In this document: positions 25,015 to 34,245 of the stretch, one piece after another | Position numbering within the stretch: the stretch's first letter is position 1 | How the letters are laid out: the number at the start of each line of letters is the position of its first letter | NCBI GenBank assembly: GCA_905215155.1 | Contig: CAJMPJ010000033.1 | Span: forward strand, 1 to 39,603 | Length of the DNA: 39,603 nucleotides | Reading direction: 5' to 3' | From: an uncultured bacterium | GTDB taxonomy: Bacteria > Bacillota > Clostridia > Lachnospirales > Lachnospiraceae | Notes under the pieces: model-generated | Databases searched by the model: none | What the model was told of the DNA's origin: nothing | Seen by the model: only the letters and a program-made list of their open reading frames with translations | Position numbers and translations under genes: made by a program

Positions 25015-25959
25015 ATGGGAATAAAACAAAAAAGTGTTACAAAACCTTTAAAAATGAAAAGATCCATAAAACAGAACGTTCGCTATATAGAAAAAAACTG
25101 GCAGTTGTATGTTGTTTTTCTATTGCCCGCCCTGGCGCTTACCATTCTATTTAAATACATACCAATGGGGGGCGTATTGATTGCATTTGAAGATTTTAAT
25201 GTAATTGACGGAGTTTTCGGTAGTCCCTGGGTCGGAGTGGAGTATTTTAAGCGGTTTTTATCTTCTCCTGATTTTCTAAAGTATTTGATGAATACGCTGA
25301 AGCTGAGTGTATATGGACTGCTGTGGGGGTTCCCGGTTCCTATTATACTTGCCCTGCTATTGAACAGAATCCGCAGAACCGGAATCAAAAAGAAAATACA
25401 GCTATTGATCTATGCACCGAATTTCATCTCGGTTATCGTTCTATGCGGTATGGTAAGAATGTTTTTATCTCCCATCGGGCCGGTGAATCAGGTACTTGGA
25501 ACGGATATTAACTGGATGACCATGCCGGAAGCATTTCGGACAATTTACATAGCCAGCGGGATCTGGCAGGGAGCAGGGTGGGCCTCCATCATGTATACGG
25601 CTGCGCTGTCCAATGCCAGCAAGGATTTAGAGGAGGCGGCACTGGTGGATGGTGCAAACATCCTTCAGCAGATATGGTATGTAGAACTTCCTGCCATCAA
25701 AAACATCATTGTCATCCAGTTTATTTTGCAGGCAGGCAATATTATGAGCATTGGGTTTGAAAAAGCATATGCATTACAGACGGATATGAATCTCCCGGCT
25801 TCTGAAATATTATCTACATATGTGTACCGGATTGGTCTTTTAAATGGGGACTACGGATATTCAACGGCGGTAGGGCTGTTTAATTCTGTTGTTAATGTGA
25901 TACTGCTGCTTTTGGTCAATGGAGTCGTCAAGCGTTTAAATGAGGGAGAAGGCATATGA
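25015..25959 (+). CDS. Sugar ABC transporter permease 1 (LplB-like, CUT1 type)
   Basis: Inner-membrane permease of 314 residues with six hydrophobic segments and the EAAxxDG-type ATPase contact loop EEAALVDGANILQQIWYVELP. The residues NWQLYVVFLLPALALTILFKYIPMGG are typical of the LplB branch that imports oligosaccharides. I chose ATG 25015 (AAAGGGG upstream); a 28-codon extension from 24931 would cross the promoter and operator. It forms a heterodimer with the next permease, overlapping or abutting it. No ATPase gene is in the operon; a shared MsmX/MsmK-type ATPase encoded elsewhere is usual. Confidence 0.9.
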   Translation: MGIKQKSVTKPLKMKRSIKQNVRYIEKNWQLYVVFLLPALALTILFKYIPMGGVLIAFEDFNVIDGVFGSPWVGVEYFKRFLSSPDFLKYLMNTLKLSVYGLLWGFPVPIILALLLNRIRRTGIKKKIQLLIYAPNFISVIVLCGMVRMFLSPIGPVNQVLGTDINWMTMPEAFRTIYIASGIWQGAGWASIMYTAALSNASKDLEEAALVDGANILQQIWYVELPAIKNIIVIQFILQAGNIMSIGFEKAYALQTDMNLPASEILSTYVYRIGLLNGDYGYSTAVGLFNSVVNVILLLLVNGVVKRLNEGEGI

Positions 25960-25975
25960 GATGGGAGCAAAAATT

Positions 25976-26872
25976 ATGAACGAAAAAAGAAAAACACGGC
26001 TCAGAACATCCGATAGATTTCTTTTAGGCATTGGATATATTCTTCTGGGCGCATTTGCAGCTGCAATTTTCATACCTCTGTTATATGTAGTTATCGCATC
26101 ATTTATGGACCCTGATATATTAAACAACCAGGGATTGAGTTTTCGGCTTCGTGACTGGACGTTAAATGCCTATCAGCGGGTATTGGAAAATGGTATGATT
26201 TGGAGAGGGTTTATCAATTCCATGTTTTATTCCTGTGCATTTACTGTCATATCCGTTTTTATTACCTTACTGGCGGCATATCCTATGTCAAAAAAGGAAT
26301 TAGCTGGGAGAGGCCTTTTCAATACCATATTCATTATTACCATGTTCTTCAATGGGGGATTGATTCCCACATTTATTCTGATTAATCAGCTTCATATGGT
26401 GAATACCATATGGGCCATACTGCTTCCCAATGCATGTAACGTATGGAATATGATTCTGGCAAGAACCTATTACCAGTCCCTGCCAAAAGAATTGAGAGAA
26501 GCTTCACAAATTGACGGAGCCAGCGAAATACAGCATTTCTTTAAAATTATGATGCCGGTGTGTAAACCCATCATTGCAGTGCTGGCGCTGTGGTCGTTTG
26601 TGGGTATGTGGAATAGTTATTTTGACGCAATGATTTATTTGAATGATGCCGGATTGCAGCCGCTTCAGCTTGTACTTCGGTCCATACTGGTTCAAAATAC
26701 ACCCCAGCCAGGTATGATTGCCGATATTCAAAGTACGGCAGAGATGGCTAAGGTGGCTGAGCTGTTAAAATATGCAACCATCGTGGTCTCCAGTTTGCCG
26801 CTGCTGGTCATGTATCCGTTTTTCCAGAAATATTTTGACAGCGGAGTGATGGTAGGTTCTGTAAAGGGATAA
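25976..26872 (+). CDS. Sugar ABC transporter permease 2 (LplC/YtcP-like)
   Basis: Second permease, 298 residues, six hydrophobic segments and the contact loop REASQIDGASEIQHFFKIMMP. Typical YtcP stretches are FFNGGLIPTFILI and a C-terminus ending QKYFDSGVMVGSVKG. Start choice: ATG 25976 has GGGAG eight bases upstream; ATG 25940 or 25961 are in frame but overlap or touch the previous stop. Together with permease 1 and the binding protein it forms an importer whose cargo is probably the substrate of the GH32 at the operon end. Confidence 0.88.
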   Translation: MNEKRKTRLRTSDRFLLGIGYILLGAFAAAIFIPLLYVVIASFMDPDILNNQGLSFRLRDWTLNAYQRVLENGMIWRGFINSMFYSCAFTVISVFITLLAAYPMSKKELAGRGLFNTIFIITMFFNGGLIPTFILINQLHMVNTIWAILLPNACNVWNMILARTYYQSLPKELREASQIDGASEIQHFFKIMMPVCKPIIAVLALWSFVGMWNSYFDAMIYLNDAGLQPLQLVLRSILVQNTPQPGMIADIQSTAEMAKVAELLKYATIVVSSLPLLVMYPFFQKYFDSGVMVGSVKG

Positions 26873-26887
26873 GAAGGAGGGGTTGAT

Positions 26888-28585
26888 TTGAAGAACACAT
26901 ATCAGTTTATGAGGATTTTTGCATCGGTGATTATTTTATTATCCCTGGCCGGGTGCACTGGCCGGGACATAAAATCAGCGGATGTAAATCCGGACACACC
27001 GGTTGAAGCGGTAGCATTTCCCTTAAAAGAAACACAGGAGCTGTCATTTATTACAAGTGCTCCGGCCAGAACGATCCAGGACCCCAATAAAAAGGTGATT
27101 TTTAAAAGGCTGGAGGAGCAGACAAATGTTCGGATCGACTGGACCTGTTTTGTAACGGATCAGTTTCCGGATAAGAAAAATCTGGCGCTTGCCCAGTTTG
27201 GAAATCTTCCGGATGGACTGTTTCAAGCCGGCATGAATGATTACGACCTGCTCCGGTATGCCAAACAAGGGATCATTATTCCTCTGGAAAATTTAATTGA
27301 TAAGTATATGCCGAACCTGCAGGCTGTTTTTGAAAAGTATCCGGAATACCGGGTTATGTGCACAGCGCCGGATGGACATATCTATTCTTTTCCCTGGATC
27401 GAACAGTTAGGAGCAGGCAAGGAAGCCATTCAGGCAATTGGAAATATTCCGTATATCAATAAGAAGTGGCTGGATTTCCTGGGCTTGGAAGTGCCTCGCT
27501 CAACCGATGAGTTAGAGCAGGTTTTGATCGCTTTCCGGGACAATGCAGATCGGCTGGAACAGGAATTTAAGATAGAAGGTGATGTGATCCCCATGTCATT
27601 TATCATTAATAATGGCGACCAGGACCCCGCAATATTGTTAAACGGTTTTGGGGAAGGTTATGGGGATACGGGAGATCATTTTGCGGTTACCAATGACGGA
27701 ACGGTTATTTATACTGCGGTACAGGAGGGGTATAAAGAGGGGATAGGGTGGCTGCACCATCTGGTGGAAGAAAATCTGGTGGACCCGGAAGCATTTACCC
27801 AGGACTGGGCAACTTATGTGGCGAAAGGAAAAAATCATCGTTACGGACTATGCTTTACCTGGGATATCGCCAATATTGATAATTATAATGATTATGTCAT
27901 GCTTCCTGCTTTAGCCGGTCCCGAGGGCTTGGTAAATATCACAAGACAGAACGGCAGTGAAACCAGCGGATTTGACAGAGGCCGCTGTGTTCTTACTACC
28001 AGCTGCAGGAATACGGCGCTGGCTGCCGCGTGGATCGACCAGATGTATGCTCCGATGCAGTCCATACAGAATAACTGGGGAACTTATGGGGAAACGGATG
28101 CGGCCAATATTTTTGAATTGAGTACCAATTCTAAGGGAGAAAAAATGCTCAGACACAGGGATCTGGGAGACAATTCTCCAGTGGAAATCCGGGAGAACCA
28201 GTCGGTGAATGGTCCTTTGGCGGTACTCAATGATTATTATGGTATTTATGTGACGATGCCAAATGATGCGAAATGGCGGCTGGACCAGATGCATCAGACC
28301 TATTTAAAAGATATGAACAGTAACTATGTATATCCCAATGTTTTTATGAGCATTGAAGATACCAATAAAGTGTCCCAGTATGATACGGATATTAAGAAGT
28401 ATGTAGAGCAGATGAAGGCCAGTTGGATACTCAACGGAGGCATTGAAAAAGAATGGGATTCTTACTTAAAAAAATTAGAGGAATACGGACTGTCCGATTA
28501 CCTGGCCATCAAGCAAAAATATTTTGATGAATATGAGAGGTCCCTCACAAATGAGTCAGGTTCTCAGACAGAGACAGCACAGTGA
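26888..28585 (+). CDS. Extracellular sugar-binding lipoprotein (ABC transporter)
   Basis: The 565-residue protein has a lipoprotein signal peptide with lipobox LAGC and lipidated C23, then a type 1 extracellular solute-binding fold with KVIFKRLEEQTNVRIDWT and PDGLFQAGMNDYDLLRYA near the N-terminus, as in LipO/YtcQ-like proteins (500-560 residues). The start is TTG 26888, seven bases after a perfect AAGGAGG (26874-26880), and 15 bases after the permease stop. It captures the substrate outside the cell and hands it to the two permeases. Confidence 0.9.
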   Translation: MKNTYQFMRIFASVIILLSLAGCTGRDIKSADVNPDTPVEAVAFPLKETQELSFITSAPARTIQDPNKKVIFKRLEEQTNVRIDWTCFVTDQFPDKKNLALAQFGNLPDGLFQAGMNDYDLLRYAKQGIIIPLENLIDKYMPNLQAVFEKYPEYRVMCTAPDGHIYSFPWIEQLGAGKEAIQAIGNIPYINKKWLDFLGLEVPRSTDELEQVLIAFRDNADRLEQEFKIEGDVIPMSFIINNGDQDPAILLNGFGEGYGDTGDHFAVTNDGTVIYTAVQEGYKEGIGWLHHLVEENLVDPEAFTQDWATYVAKGKNHRYGLCFTWDIANIDNYNDYVMLPALAGPEGLVNITRQNGSETSGFDRGRCVLTTSCRNTALAAAWIDQMYAPMQSIQNNWGTYGETDAANIFELSTNSKGEKMLRHRDLGDNSPVEIRENQSVNGPLAVLNDYYGIYVTMPNDAKWRLDQMHQTYLKDMNSNYVYPNVFMSIEDTNKVSQYDTDIKKYVEQMKASWILNGGIEKEWDSYLKKLEEYGLSDYLAIKQKYFDEYERSLTNESGSQTETAQ

Positions 28586-28599
28586 CAGGAGAAGCGATT

Positions 28600-30072
28600 A
28601 TGATGTTGAGCGAAATGTTGAAAAAAGCAAGGGAGTACGAAAAGACAGCGTTAAAAACCATCTCAAACGAGCAGAGGCCAGGCTTTCATTTTTCGGCGCC
28701 CACAGGCTGGTTAAATGACCCCAATGGATTTTCCATGTATCAGGGGGAATATCATCTGTTCTTTCAGTATTATCCCTACGATACCCATTGGGATTTTATG
28801 CATTGGGGGCATGCAAAGAGCAGGGATTTTATCAAATGGGAATATCTTCCTGCTGCTTTGGCACCTGATGAAACGTATGACAGTTCCGGCGTTTTTTCAG
28901 GGAGTGCTCTGGAGGATAAGGGAAAACAGGTGCTCATTTATACCGGTGTTGAGGAAGTGGAAGGGCAGAACGGAAAAAAGGAAGTCCGGCAAAATCAGTG
29001 TATTGCTGTGGGAGACGGATTAAACTATGAAAAGCTGGAGAATAATCCGGTGATAACGGCCAGCCAGCTGCCAAAGGGAAGCAGTCTGGAGGATTTTCGG
29101 GACCCTAAAATCTGGAAAGAGGACGGAAGATTCTATCTTGTAGCAGGAAGCCGGAATGAAGACGGAAGCGGCCAGATCGCTTTGTATTCCGCAGAACAAT
29201 TAGACCAGTGGAACTTCTGCTCCATACTTGCCCGAAGTGCCAACCTTCATGGCAGCATGTGGGAATGTCCGGATTTCTTTGCTCTTGGTGAAGGACATGT
29301 GCTCATGGTTTCCCCGCAGGATATGCATGCGGAGGGATTGGAATTCCATAACGGAAACAACGTTATTTTTGTAACAGGCAGGTATGACAAAAAAGCCATG
29401 AGCTTTGAACGGACCGGTTTACAGTCTGTGGATTATGGACTGGATTTTTATGCGGCCCAGACAATGGAAACGGAGGACGGGCGCAGAATTATGATCGCCT
29501 GGATGCAGTCATGGGATAACCATATGCGTCACGGAGACTTTCGGTGGTCGGGCATGATGACGATTCCGAGAGAGCTTTCTGTGAAAAACGGGCGGATCTG
29601 CCAGCAGCCAGTCAGAGAACTAAAACGATATCATCAAAATGAAGTATCCTATGATTCCGTTTCCATGGAGGGAGAGACAAGGTTAGAAGGAATATCCGGC
29701 AGGAGAACAGACTTAACGATCGAAGTGGAAGAAGGGGATTATGAGAAATTCAGCATAAAGGTTGCCGCAAATGACAGGTATTATTCTGCTATTGTACTGG
29801 ATACCAAGGAACGTATACTGACGTTTGACCGTACTTACTCCGGTTACGGAAGAGATGTGATCAGCAGCAGAAGCATGAAGGTGGATCATCAGAATGGAAC
29901 AATCAAACTCCGTATCCTGTTAGACCAGTATTCTGTGGAAATCTTTGTCAATGACGGTGAGCAGGCAATGACTTCTTTGATCGCTACACCAAAAGATGCG
30001 GAGGAAATTATCTTCGATGTGCAGGGAAGGGCATGCTGCAGCTTAAAAAAATATGATGTCATTACCGATTGA
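28600..30072 (+). CDS. GH32 beta-fructosidase (sucrose / fructo-oligosaccharide hydrolase)
   Basis: The 490-residue protein has the three GH32 catalytic signatures: nucleophile D40 in GWLNDPNG, transition-state stabiliser D168 in FRDP and acid/base E222 in WECPDF. The five-blade propeller is followed by a beta-sandwich domain (about 345-485). There is no signal peptide, so it acts on material imported by the preceding ABC system and releases fructose. ATG 28600 has AGGAG eight bases upstream and directly follows the binding-protein stop; an in-frame GTG at 28582 overlaps that gene. It could prefer sucrose, kestose, inulin- or levan-derived oligosaccharides; no PTS nearby argues against sucrose-6-phosphate. 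Confidence 0.92.
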   Translation: MMLSEMLKKAREYEKTALKTISNEQRPGFHFSAPTGWLNDPNGFSMYQGEYHLFFQYYPYDTHWDFMHWGHAKSRDFIKWEYLPAALAPDETYDSSGVFSGSALEDKGKQVLIYTGVEEVEGQNGKKEVRQNQCIAVGDGLNYEKLENNPVITASQLPKGSSLEDFRDPKIWKEDGRFYLVAGSRNEDGSGQIALYSAEQLDQWNFCSILARSANLHGSMWECPDFFALGEGHVLMVSPQDMHAEGLEFHNGNNVIFVTGRYDKKAMSFERTGLQSVDYGLDFYAAQTMETEDGRRIMIAWMQSWDNHMRHGDFRWSGMMTIPRELSVKNGRICQQPVRELKRYHQNEVSYDSVSMEGETRLEGISGRRTDLTIEVEEGDYEKFSIKVAANDRYYSAIVLDTKERILTFDRTYSGYGRDVISSRSMKVDHQNGTIKLRILLDQYSVEIFVNDGEQAMTSLIATPKDAEEIIFDVQGRACCSLKKYDVITD

Positions 30073-30110
30073 TACTTTTTTTAGAGTCCCGGTGGTTTTA
30101 CAGATAAGCT

Positions 30111-31163
30111 CTAACCATATTTATGAATCCTTCGGTATTCACTTGGAGTCATATGATAGGCTTTTTTGAAAATGCGGTTAAAATGTTCGGGATTCATATA
30201 CCCGATTATTTCGCAAATGGAAGAAATACTTAAATTCGTTGTTTTAAGGGCGCGGCATGCTTTTTCCAGACGGATATCCCGGATCAGCTGGACAAAGGTC
30301 TTTCCGGTATGATCCTTGACCAGCTTGCTGAAATGAGGAACAGAAAATCCAAAATGCTCAGCCGCAGAGGAAAGGGTAATATCCATAAAATTCGCCTGAA
30401 AATAGTTCAAAATATCCAGTACGGCCAGATGCGGGTGGGTCGTGTTGAGAAAACTTTCCAGATGGTTCTCATGGTGCCTCAGCAGTATGACCCAAAAGGT
30501 TAAAAGGTAACTGTCCAGCAGGGAATTGGAATATTTTTTATGACCGTAATATTCAATATAAATATCTTCAAGGAGAGAACGGATTACATGATCTGACTGG
30601 GTGTGGAACAGCAGATAATTGTTTTCCGTTTTTTCGTATAAGGTATGGGAGAAAAAATGGGATAACACGTTATTGTTGGTAAATAATTCAAAAAAGGTTC
30701 CGTGGAAGGTACCGGACTTAATCATGACATTGATTATGACACTGTCGTCAAATACGGCAATGCTGTGCTTCGTATTGGGTGGGATAATACACAGATCTCC
30801 CGTCTGGCAGGTCTGTTCTTTGCCTTTGATCGTATTGATGCAGGAACCGGTGTACACATAAAAAAATTCATAAAATTCATGTTCGTGGAGGTATACCGGT
30901 GAATAACGGTTGTGCTTTGCAATGTATATGTTCTGGGTATTCGTCTGAAAAAAATCGTTTTCGGATATATATGGAAACCAGGTATCATGAAGGACAGGAA
31001 CATAGAGCTGACGGCGCTCAATAAAGTTTTTGTCCAGGGAATGAACATATTGGGCAAAGGTTTCCGGATGTTTTTGTTCTGCTTCGTAAAGACGGCGGTA
31101 AAAAAGCTCATCCTCCGTATAAGAAAGCATAAAATCTTTAAATTTTTCTTTGATTATTTTCAT
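30111..31163 (-). CDS. AraC-family regulator of the GPH/GH78-like operon
   Basis: The 350-residue protein has an N-terminal cupin-like sensor (HEHEFYEFFYVYTG and TGDLCIIPPNTKHSI) and two C-terminal helix-turn-helix motifs (about 245-345), ending with the AraC signature region ISSICEIIGYMNPEHFNRIFKKAY. It is divergent from the GPH symporter gene, which it probably activates in response to the transported glycoside. ATG 31163 has GAGGT six bases upstream. Confidence 0.88.
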   Translation of the reverse strand: MKIIKEKFKDFMLSYTEDELFYRRLYEAEQKHPETFAQYVHSLDKNFIERRQLYVPVLHDTWFPYISENDFFQTNTQNIYIAKHNRYSPVYLHEHEFYEFFYVYTGSCINTIKGKEQTCQTGDLCIIPPNTKHSIAVFDDSVIINVMIKSGTFHGTFFELFTNNNVLSHFFSHTLYEKTENNYLLFHTQSDHVIRSLLEDIYIEYYGHKKYSNSLLDSYLLTFWVILLRHHENHLESFLNTTHPHLAVLDILNYFQANFMDITLSSAAEHFGFSVPHFSKLVKDHTGKTFVQLIRDIRLEKACRALKTTNLSISSICEIIGYMNPEHFNRIFKKAYHMTPSEYRRIHKYG

Positions 31164-31196
31164 AGAAGCACCTCTGAATCACTTTCTGTTGTTTTG

Positions 31197-31226
31197 AGTA
31201 TAACATCTTAAAAAAGATCAAGTCAA
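31197..31226 (-). promoter_or_regulatory. Candidate promoter of the AraC gene
   Basis: Minus-strand TTGACT (31221-31226), 18-base spacer, TATACT (31197-31202). The spacer contains a short inverted repeat ATCTT/AAGAT (31205-31218). On the plus strand no confident promoter was seen before the symporter; a 10-base palindrome ATGATATCAT lies at about 31262-31271. Confidence 0.5.
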
Positions 31227-31303
31227 TACCATAAAATATTCAATATTAAAAATAAATGTAAAATGATATCATACCAATATCAAATAAAGGAGAAGGATTT
31301 GAT

Positions 31304-32662
31304 ATGGTGAATACGATAGAAAAAGAGATGAAAAAAAATCTATGGAGACAGAGGATCGGATACGGTTCTTCTGATTTTGCATGTAATTTGATCTGGCAGG
31401 TTATTTCCTTGTATCTGCTGTATTTTTACACCGATGTTATGCATTTAAACGCTGCAGCGGTAAGCGTCCTGTTTTTGGTAACCAAAATCTTTGACGGTTT
31501 TACGGACTTGGCGGTGGGGTTCCTCATAGACAGGACGAACACGAAGTGGGGAAAATCAAGGCCCTGGATTTTCGCAGGTGCCATTCCTTTTGCGGTTACA
31601 GCAGTTCTTGCGTTCAGTGTACCTGACATATCACAAAAGGGAATGTTGATTTATGCTTATGTAACCTATATGCTTTTATCTCTGGCTTATACGGTAGTCA
31701 ATATTCCCATGGCAGCTATTTTACCGGCACTAACAGCGGACCCCAGGGAAAGAACCAATCTGGCAACCAGCCGTGTCTTCTTTTCATCCGTAGGTTCGAC
31801 CGTTGTATCCGCATTTGCGCTTAAACTGGTGGACCAATTGGGGGGAGAAAATGAAGCACTGGGGTTTCGCATCGTAATGACGATTTTCGGTATCATAGGC
31901 TGTCTGGTATTCTTTTTCTGCTTTTTCAATACAAAAGAGAGAGTGCGGGTCAGTGAAGAGAAAGTAAGTTTAAAAGCGAGCCTGAGCTGTCTGTTCCATA
32001 ATAAACCGTGGCTGCTGTTTGCTGCCAATATTATCTGGTTTTTCGGCGGGTATGTGATCCAGGCAGGAGCAATCATTTATTACTTTACTTATAATCTGGA
32101 AAACAAAGAACTTTCCAGTGTTGCCGCTACCATCACAACCCTGATTCCTGTGGTGACAAACCTTTGCGTTCCGTTTTTATCCCGTCTGGCCACAAAAAGA
32201 AATTTAATGATTGCAGGATCTGTATTGCATGGGGCTGGCTTGGTTTTGGTATTTATCGGAGGCAAGTTCATTCCGCTGGTGCTTTTGGGAGTAGTGGTTG
32301 CAGCTCTTGGCTATGGTTTAAAGGGAAGTATGCATTTTGCAATCCAGCCGGACCCTGTGGATTATGGGGAATGGAAATCTGGAATCAATATTTCCGGTAC
32401 TTTATCTGCGGTAAACGGCTTTATCGGTAAGGTGGGAATGGCTGTTGCCAGTTCAATAGCAGCCGCAATGCTGGCAGCAAGCGGCTACGTTGCCAATGCC
32501 CCGGTACAGTCTGCGTCTGCATTGAATGCAATCAGTGCAATGTATATTTGGATTCCCATTGCAACCAATATATTAACAATCGTAACATTTTTATTTTATG
32601 ATTTAGACAAGAGGTTGCCGGAGATCAACAGAGAGTTAGAAGCAAGAAGAAAAGATCATTAG
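31304..32662 (+). CDS. GPH-family glycoside:cation symporter
   Basis: The 452-residue membrane protein has twelve hydrophobic segments and the family signature KIFDGFTDLAVGFLIDRTNT followed by KWGKSRPWI in the first half, as in MelB, UidB and YicJ. It imports a glycoside or oligosaccharide with Na+ or H+. It leads a four-gene operon with a GH78-like hydrolase, a ROK kinase and an HPr-like protein, so a rhamnosyl-hexose or related disaccharide is a reasonable but unproven cargo. AAGGAGAAGG precedes the ATG. Confidence 0.88.
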   Translation: MVNTIEKEMKKNLWRQRIGYGSSDFACNLIWQVISLYLLYFYTDVMHLNAAAVSVLFLVTKIFDGFTDLAVGFLIDRTNTKWGKSRPWIFAGAIPFAVTAVLAFSVPDISQKGMLIYAYVTYMLLSLAYTVVNIPMAAILPALTADPRERTNLATSRVFFSSVGSTVVSAFALKLVDQLGGENEALGFRIVMTIFGIIGCLVFFFCFFNTKERVRVSEEKVSLKASLSCLFHNKPWLLFAANIIWFFGGYVIQAGAIIYYFTYNLENKELSSVAATITTLIPVVTNLCVPFLSRLATKRNLMIAGSVLHGAGLVLVFIGGKFIPLVLLGVVVAALGYGLKGSMHFAIQPDPVDYGEWKSGINISGTLSAVNGFIGKVGMAVASSIAAAMLAASGYVANAPVQSASALNAISAMYIWIPIATNILTIVTFLFYDLDKRLPEINRELEARRKDH

Positions 32663-32677
32663 GAAAAGAGGTTTATT

Positions 32678-34240
32678 ATGGCAAAAGTTAGTATTGATTT
32701 AAATATGAAGAGAGTTACGAATGATAATTTTGTGGAAAAGGCAAAAAAGCTGGAACCTAAGCTATTGGAAAAGCAGGTAAAACCGATTAAAATCGTATCC
32801 ATCGGTAACGATGGGAAGGTGGAACCAAGAGCGGATATTGGTGAATTAGACCGTATTTCACTAAAGAAAGGGGATTCCCTGGTTCTGGATTTTGGTGACC
32901 ATCAGGTAGGCTACGTCAGCTTAAAGCTGAAATCCGTAGGAAGTCCTCAGGATGCACCGGCTTATTTAAGACTGAAATTCGGTGAGGTTCCAAAAGAAAT
33001 TAAGGAAAATTCAGAGGAATATAATGGATGGATCAGCCGCGGCTGGATTCAGGAAGAATACATTCATGTGGATGTTCTGCCGGCCTGGCTTCATCTGCCA
33101 AGGCGGTATGCGTTCCGGTTTTTGGAAATATATGCGGTTGATACTTCTGTAAAATTCCAGGTTGTAGTGGAGGAAGTGGTTTGCAGGGCAGTTTCGGCGG
33201 TAGATATGGAAAACATCGAGCCGTTTTCTGCATCAGATCCGGTTCTCCGGCAGATGGATAAAGTCAGTCTGAGGACGCTTCAAAATTGTATGCAATCGGT
33301 GTTTGAAGATGGACCGAAGCGTGACCGGAGACTGTGGCTGGGAGATTTAAGGCTTCAGGCTTTGGCAAATTATGCAACGTTTCAGGAGAATGAACTGGTA
33401 AAACGGTGTATGTATTTATTTGCCGGGCTTACCAGGGAGGATGGAGCCATCGGTGCTTGTCTTTTTACGGAACCGGAGTATCTGGTGGATGATACGTTTA
33501 TGTTTGATTACTCCCTGCTTTTCCTTTCCGCTTTAAAAGAGTATTATGAAGCGACCAATGATAAAGAGACGGTGGAAGAACTGTGGCCGTCCGCTTACCG
33601 TCAGATTGAATTGTCCAGAATGTGCTTCGATGAAAGAAACGTGGTTTCGGAGGAGGCTGGTGACAGCTGCTTTGTTGACTGGAAAGAAGGACTGAATAAA
33701 CAGGCCAGTGCCCAGGCAATCTATATCTATGTGCTGAAGGACGCCATTGCTATGGCCAATGCTTTCGGTCAGGAGAAACTTGCGGAAAAACTGGAGGAAG
33801 AGAGAAAACGGTGTGTCAGCGCAGCCCTTGATTATTTTTGGGATGAAAAACAAGGGGTGTTTGTCAGCGGGGAAAAACGTCAGATTTCCTATGCAAGCCA
33901 GGTGTGGATGATACTGGCCGGTGTAAAAGCAGGGGAAGAAGCCAGAATGCTGTTGGATCGTATCGTGGAACTGAAACCGGAGATGAGCATGGTCACTCCC
34001 TATATGAATCATCATTTTGTAGAAGCATTGCTTCTCTGCGGGGAGAAGGAAAAGGCCATAGACTACATGAAGTATTATTGGGGAGGTATGCTGTTACAGG
34101 GAGCAGATACCTTCTGGGAATTATATAATCCGGATAATCCTCAGGAATCGCCCTATGGTTCATCTGCCGTCAACAGCCATTGCCACGCCTGGAGCTGTAC
34201 CCCTTCTTATCTGCTTCGGACATTAACAAATGAGGAGTGA
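32678..34240 (+). CDS. GH78-related intracellular glycosidase (six-hairpin fold)
   Basis: The 520-residue protein lacks a signal peptide. It has a short N-terminal beta domain (about 1-175) and an alpha/alpha-barrel with the motif EDGPKRDRRLWLGDLRLQAL (210-229), which aligns with DCPTREKSGYAGD of true GH78 rhamnosidases, and FWELYNP (E481) aligning with IWETWD. Compared with GH78, the central Glu of the first motif is Asp216. It is therefore a divergent relative: it may cleave rhamnosides or a different glycoside brought in by the symporter, or a uronide. It lies 15 bases after the symporter gene, and its stop is close to the ROK start. Confidence 0.75.
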   Translation: MAKVSIDLNMKRVTNDNFVEKAKKLEPKLLEKQVKPIKIVSIGNDGKVEPRADIGELDRISLKKGDSLVLDFGDHQVGYVSLKLKSVGSPQDAPAYLRLKFGEVPKEIKENSEEYNGWISRGWIQEEYIHVDVLPAWLHLPRRYAFRFLEIYAVDTSVKFQVVVEEVVCRAVSAVDMENIEPFSASDPVLRQMDKVSLRTLQNCMQSVFEDGPKRDRRLWLGDLRLQALANYATFQENELVKRCMYLFAGLTREDGAIGACLFTEPEYLVDDTFMFDYSLLFLSALKEYYEATNDKETVEELWPSAYRQIELSRMCFDERNVVSEEAGDSCFVDWKEGLNKQASAQAIYIYVLKDAIAMANAFGQEKLAEKLEEERKRCVSAALDYFWDEKQGVFVSGEKRQISYASQVWMILAGVKAGEEARMLLDRIVELKPEMSMVTPYMNHHFVEALLLCGEKEKAIDYMKYYWGGMLLQGADTFWELYNPDNPQESPYGSSAVNSHCHAWSCTPSYLLRTLTNEE

Positions 34241-34245
34241 AGGAA

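Noticed and set aside
30081..30114. Possible terminator between GH32 and AraC genes (TTAGAG...CTCTAA)
   Set aside because: Only six pairs around a 22-base loop, with the T run before and not after the stem on the plus strand.
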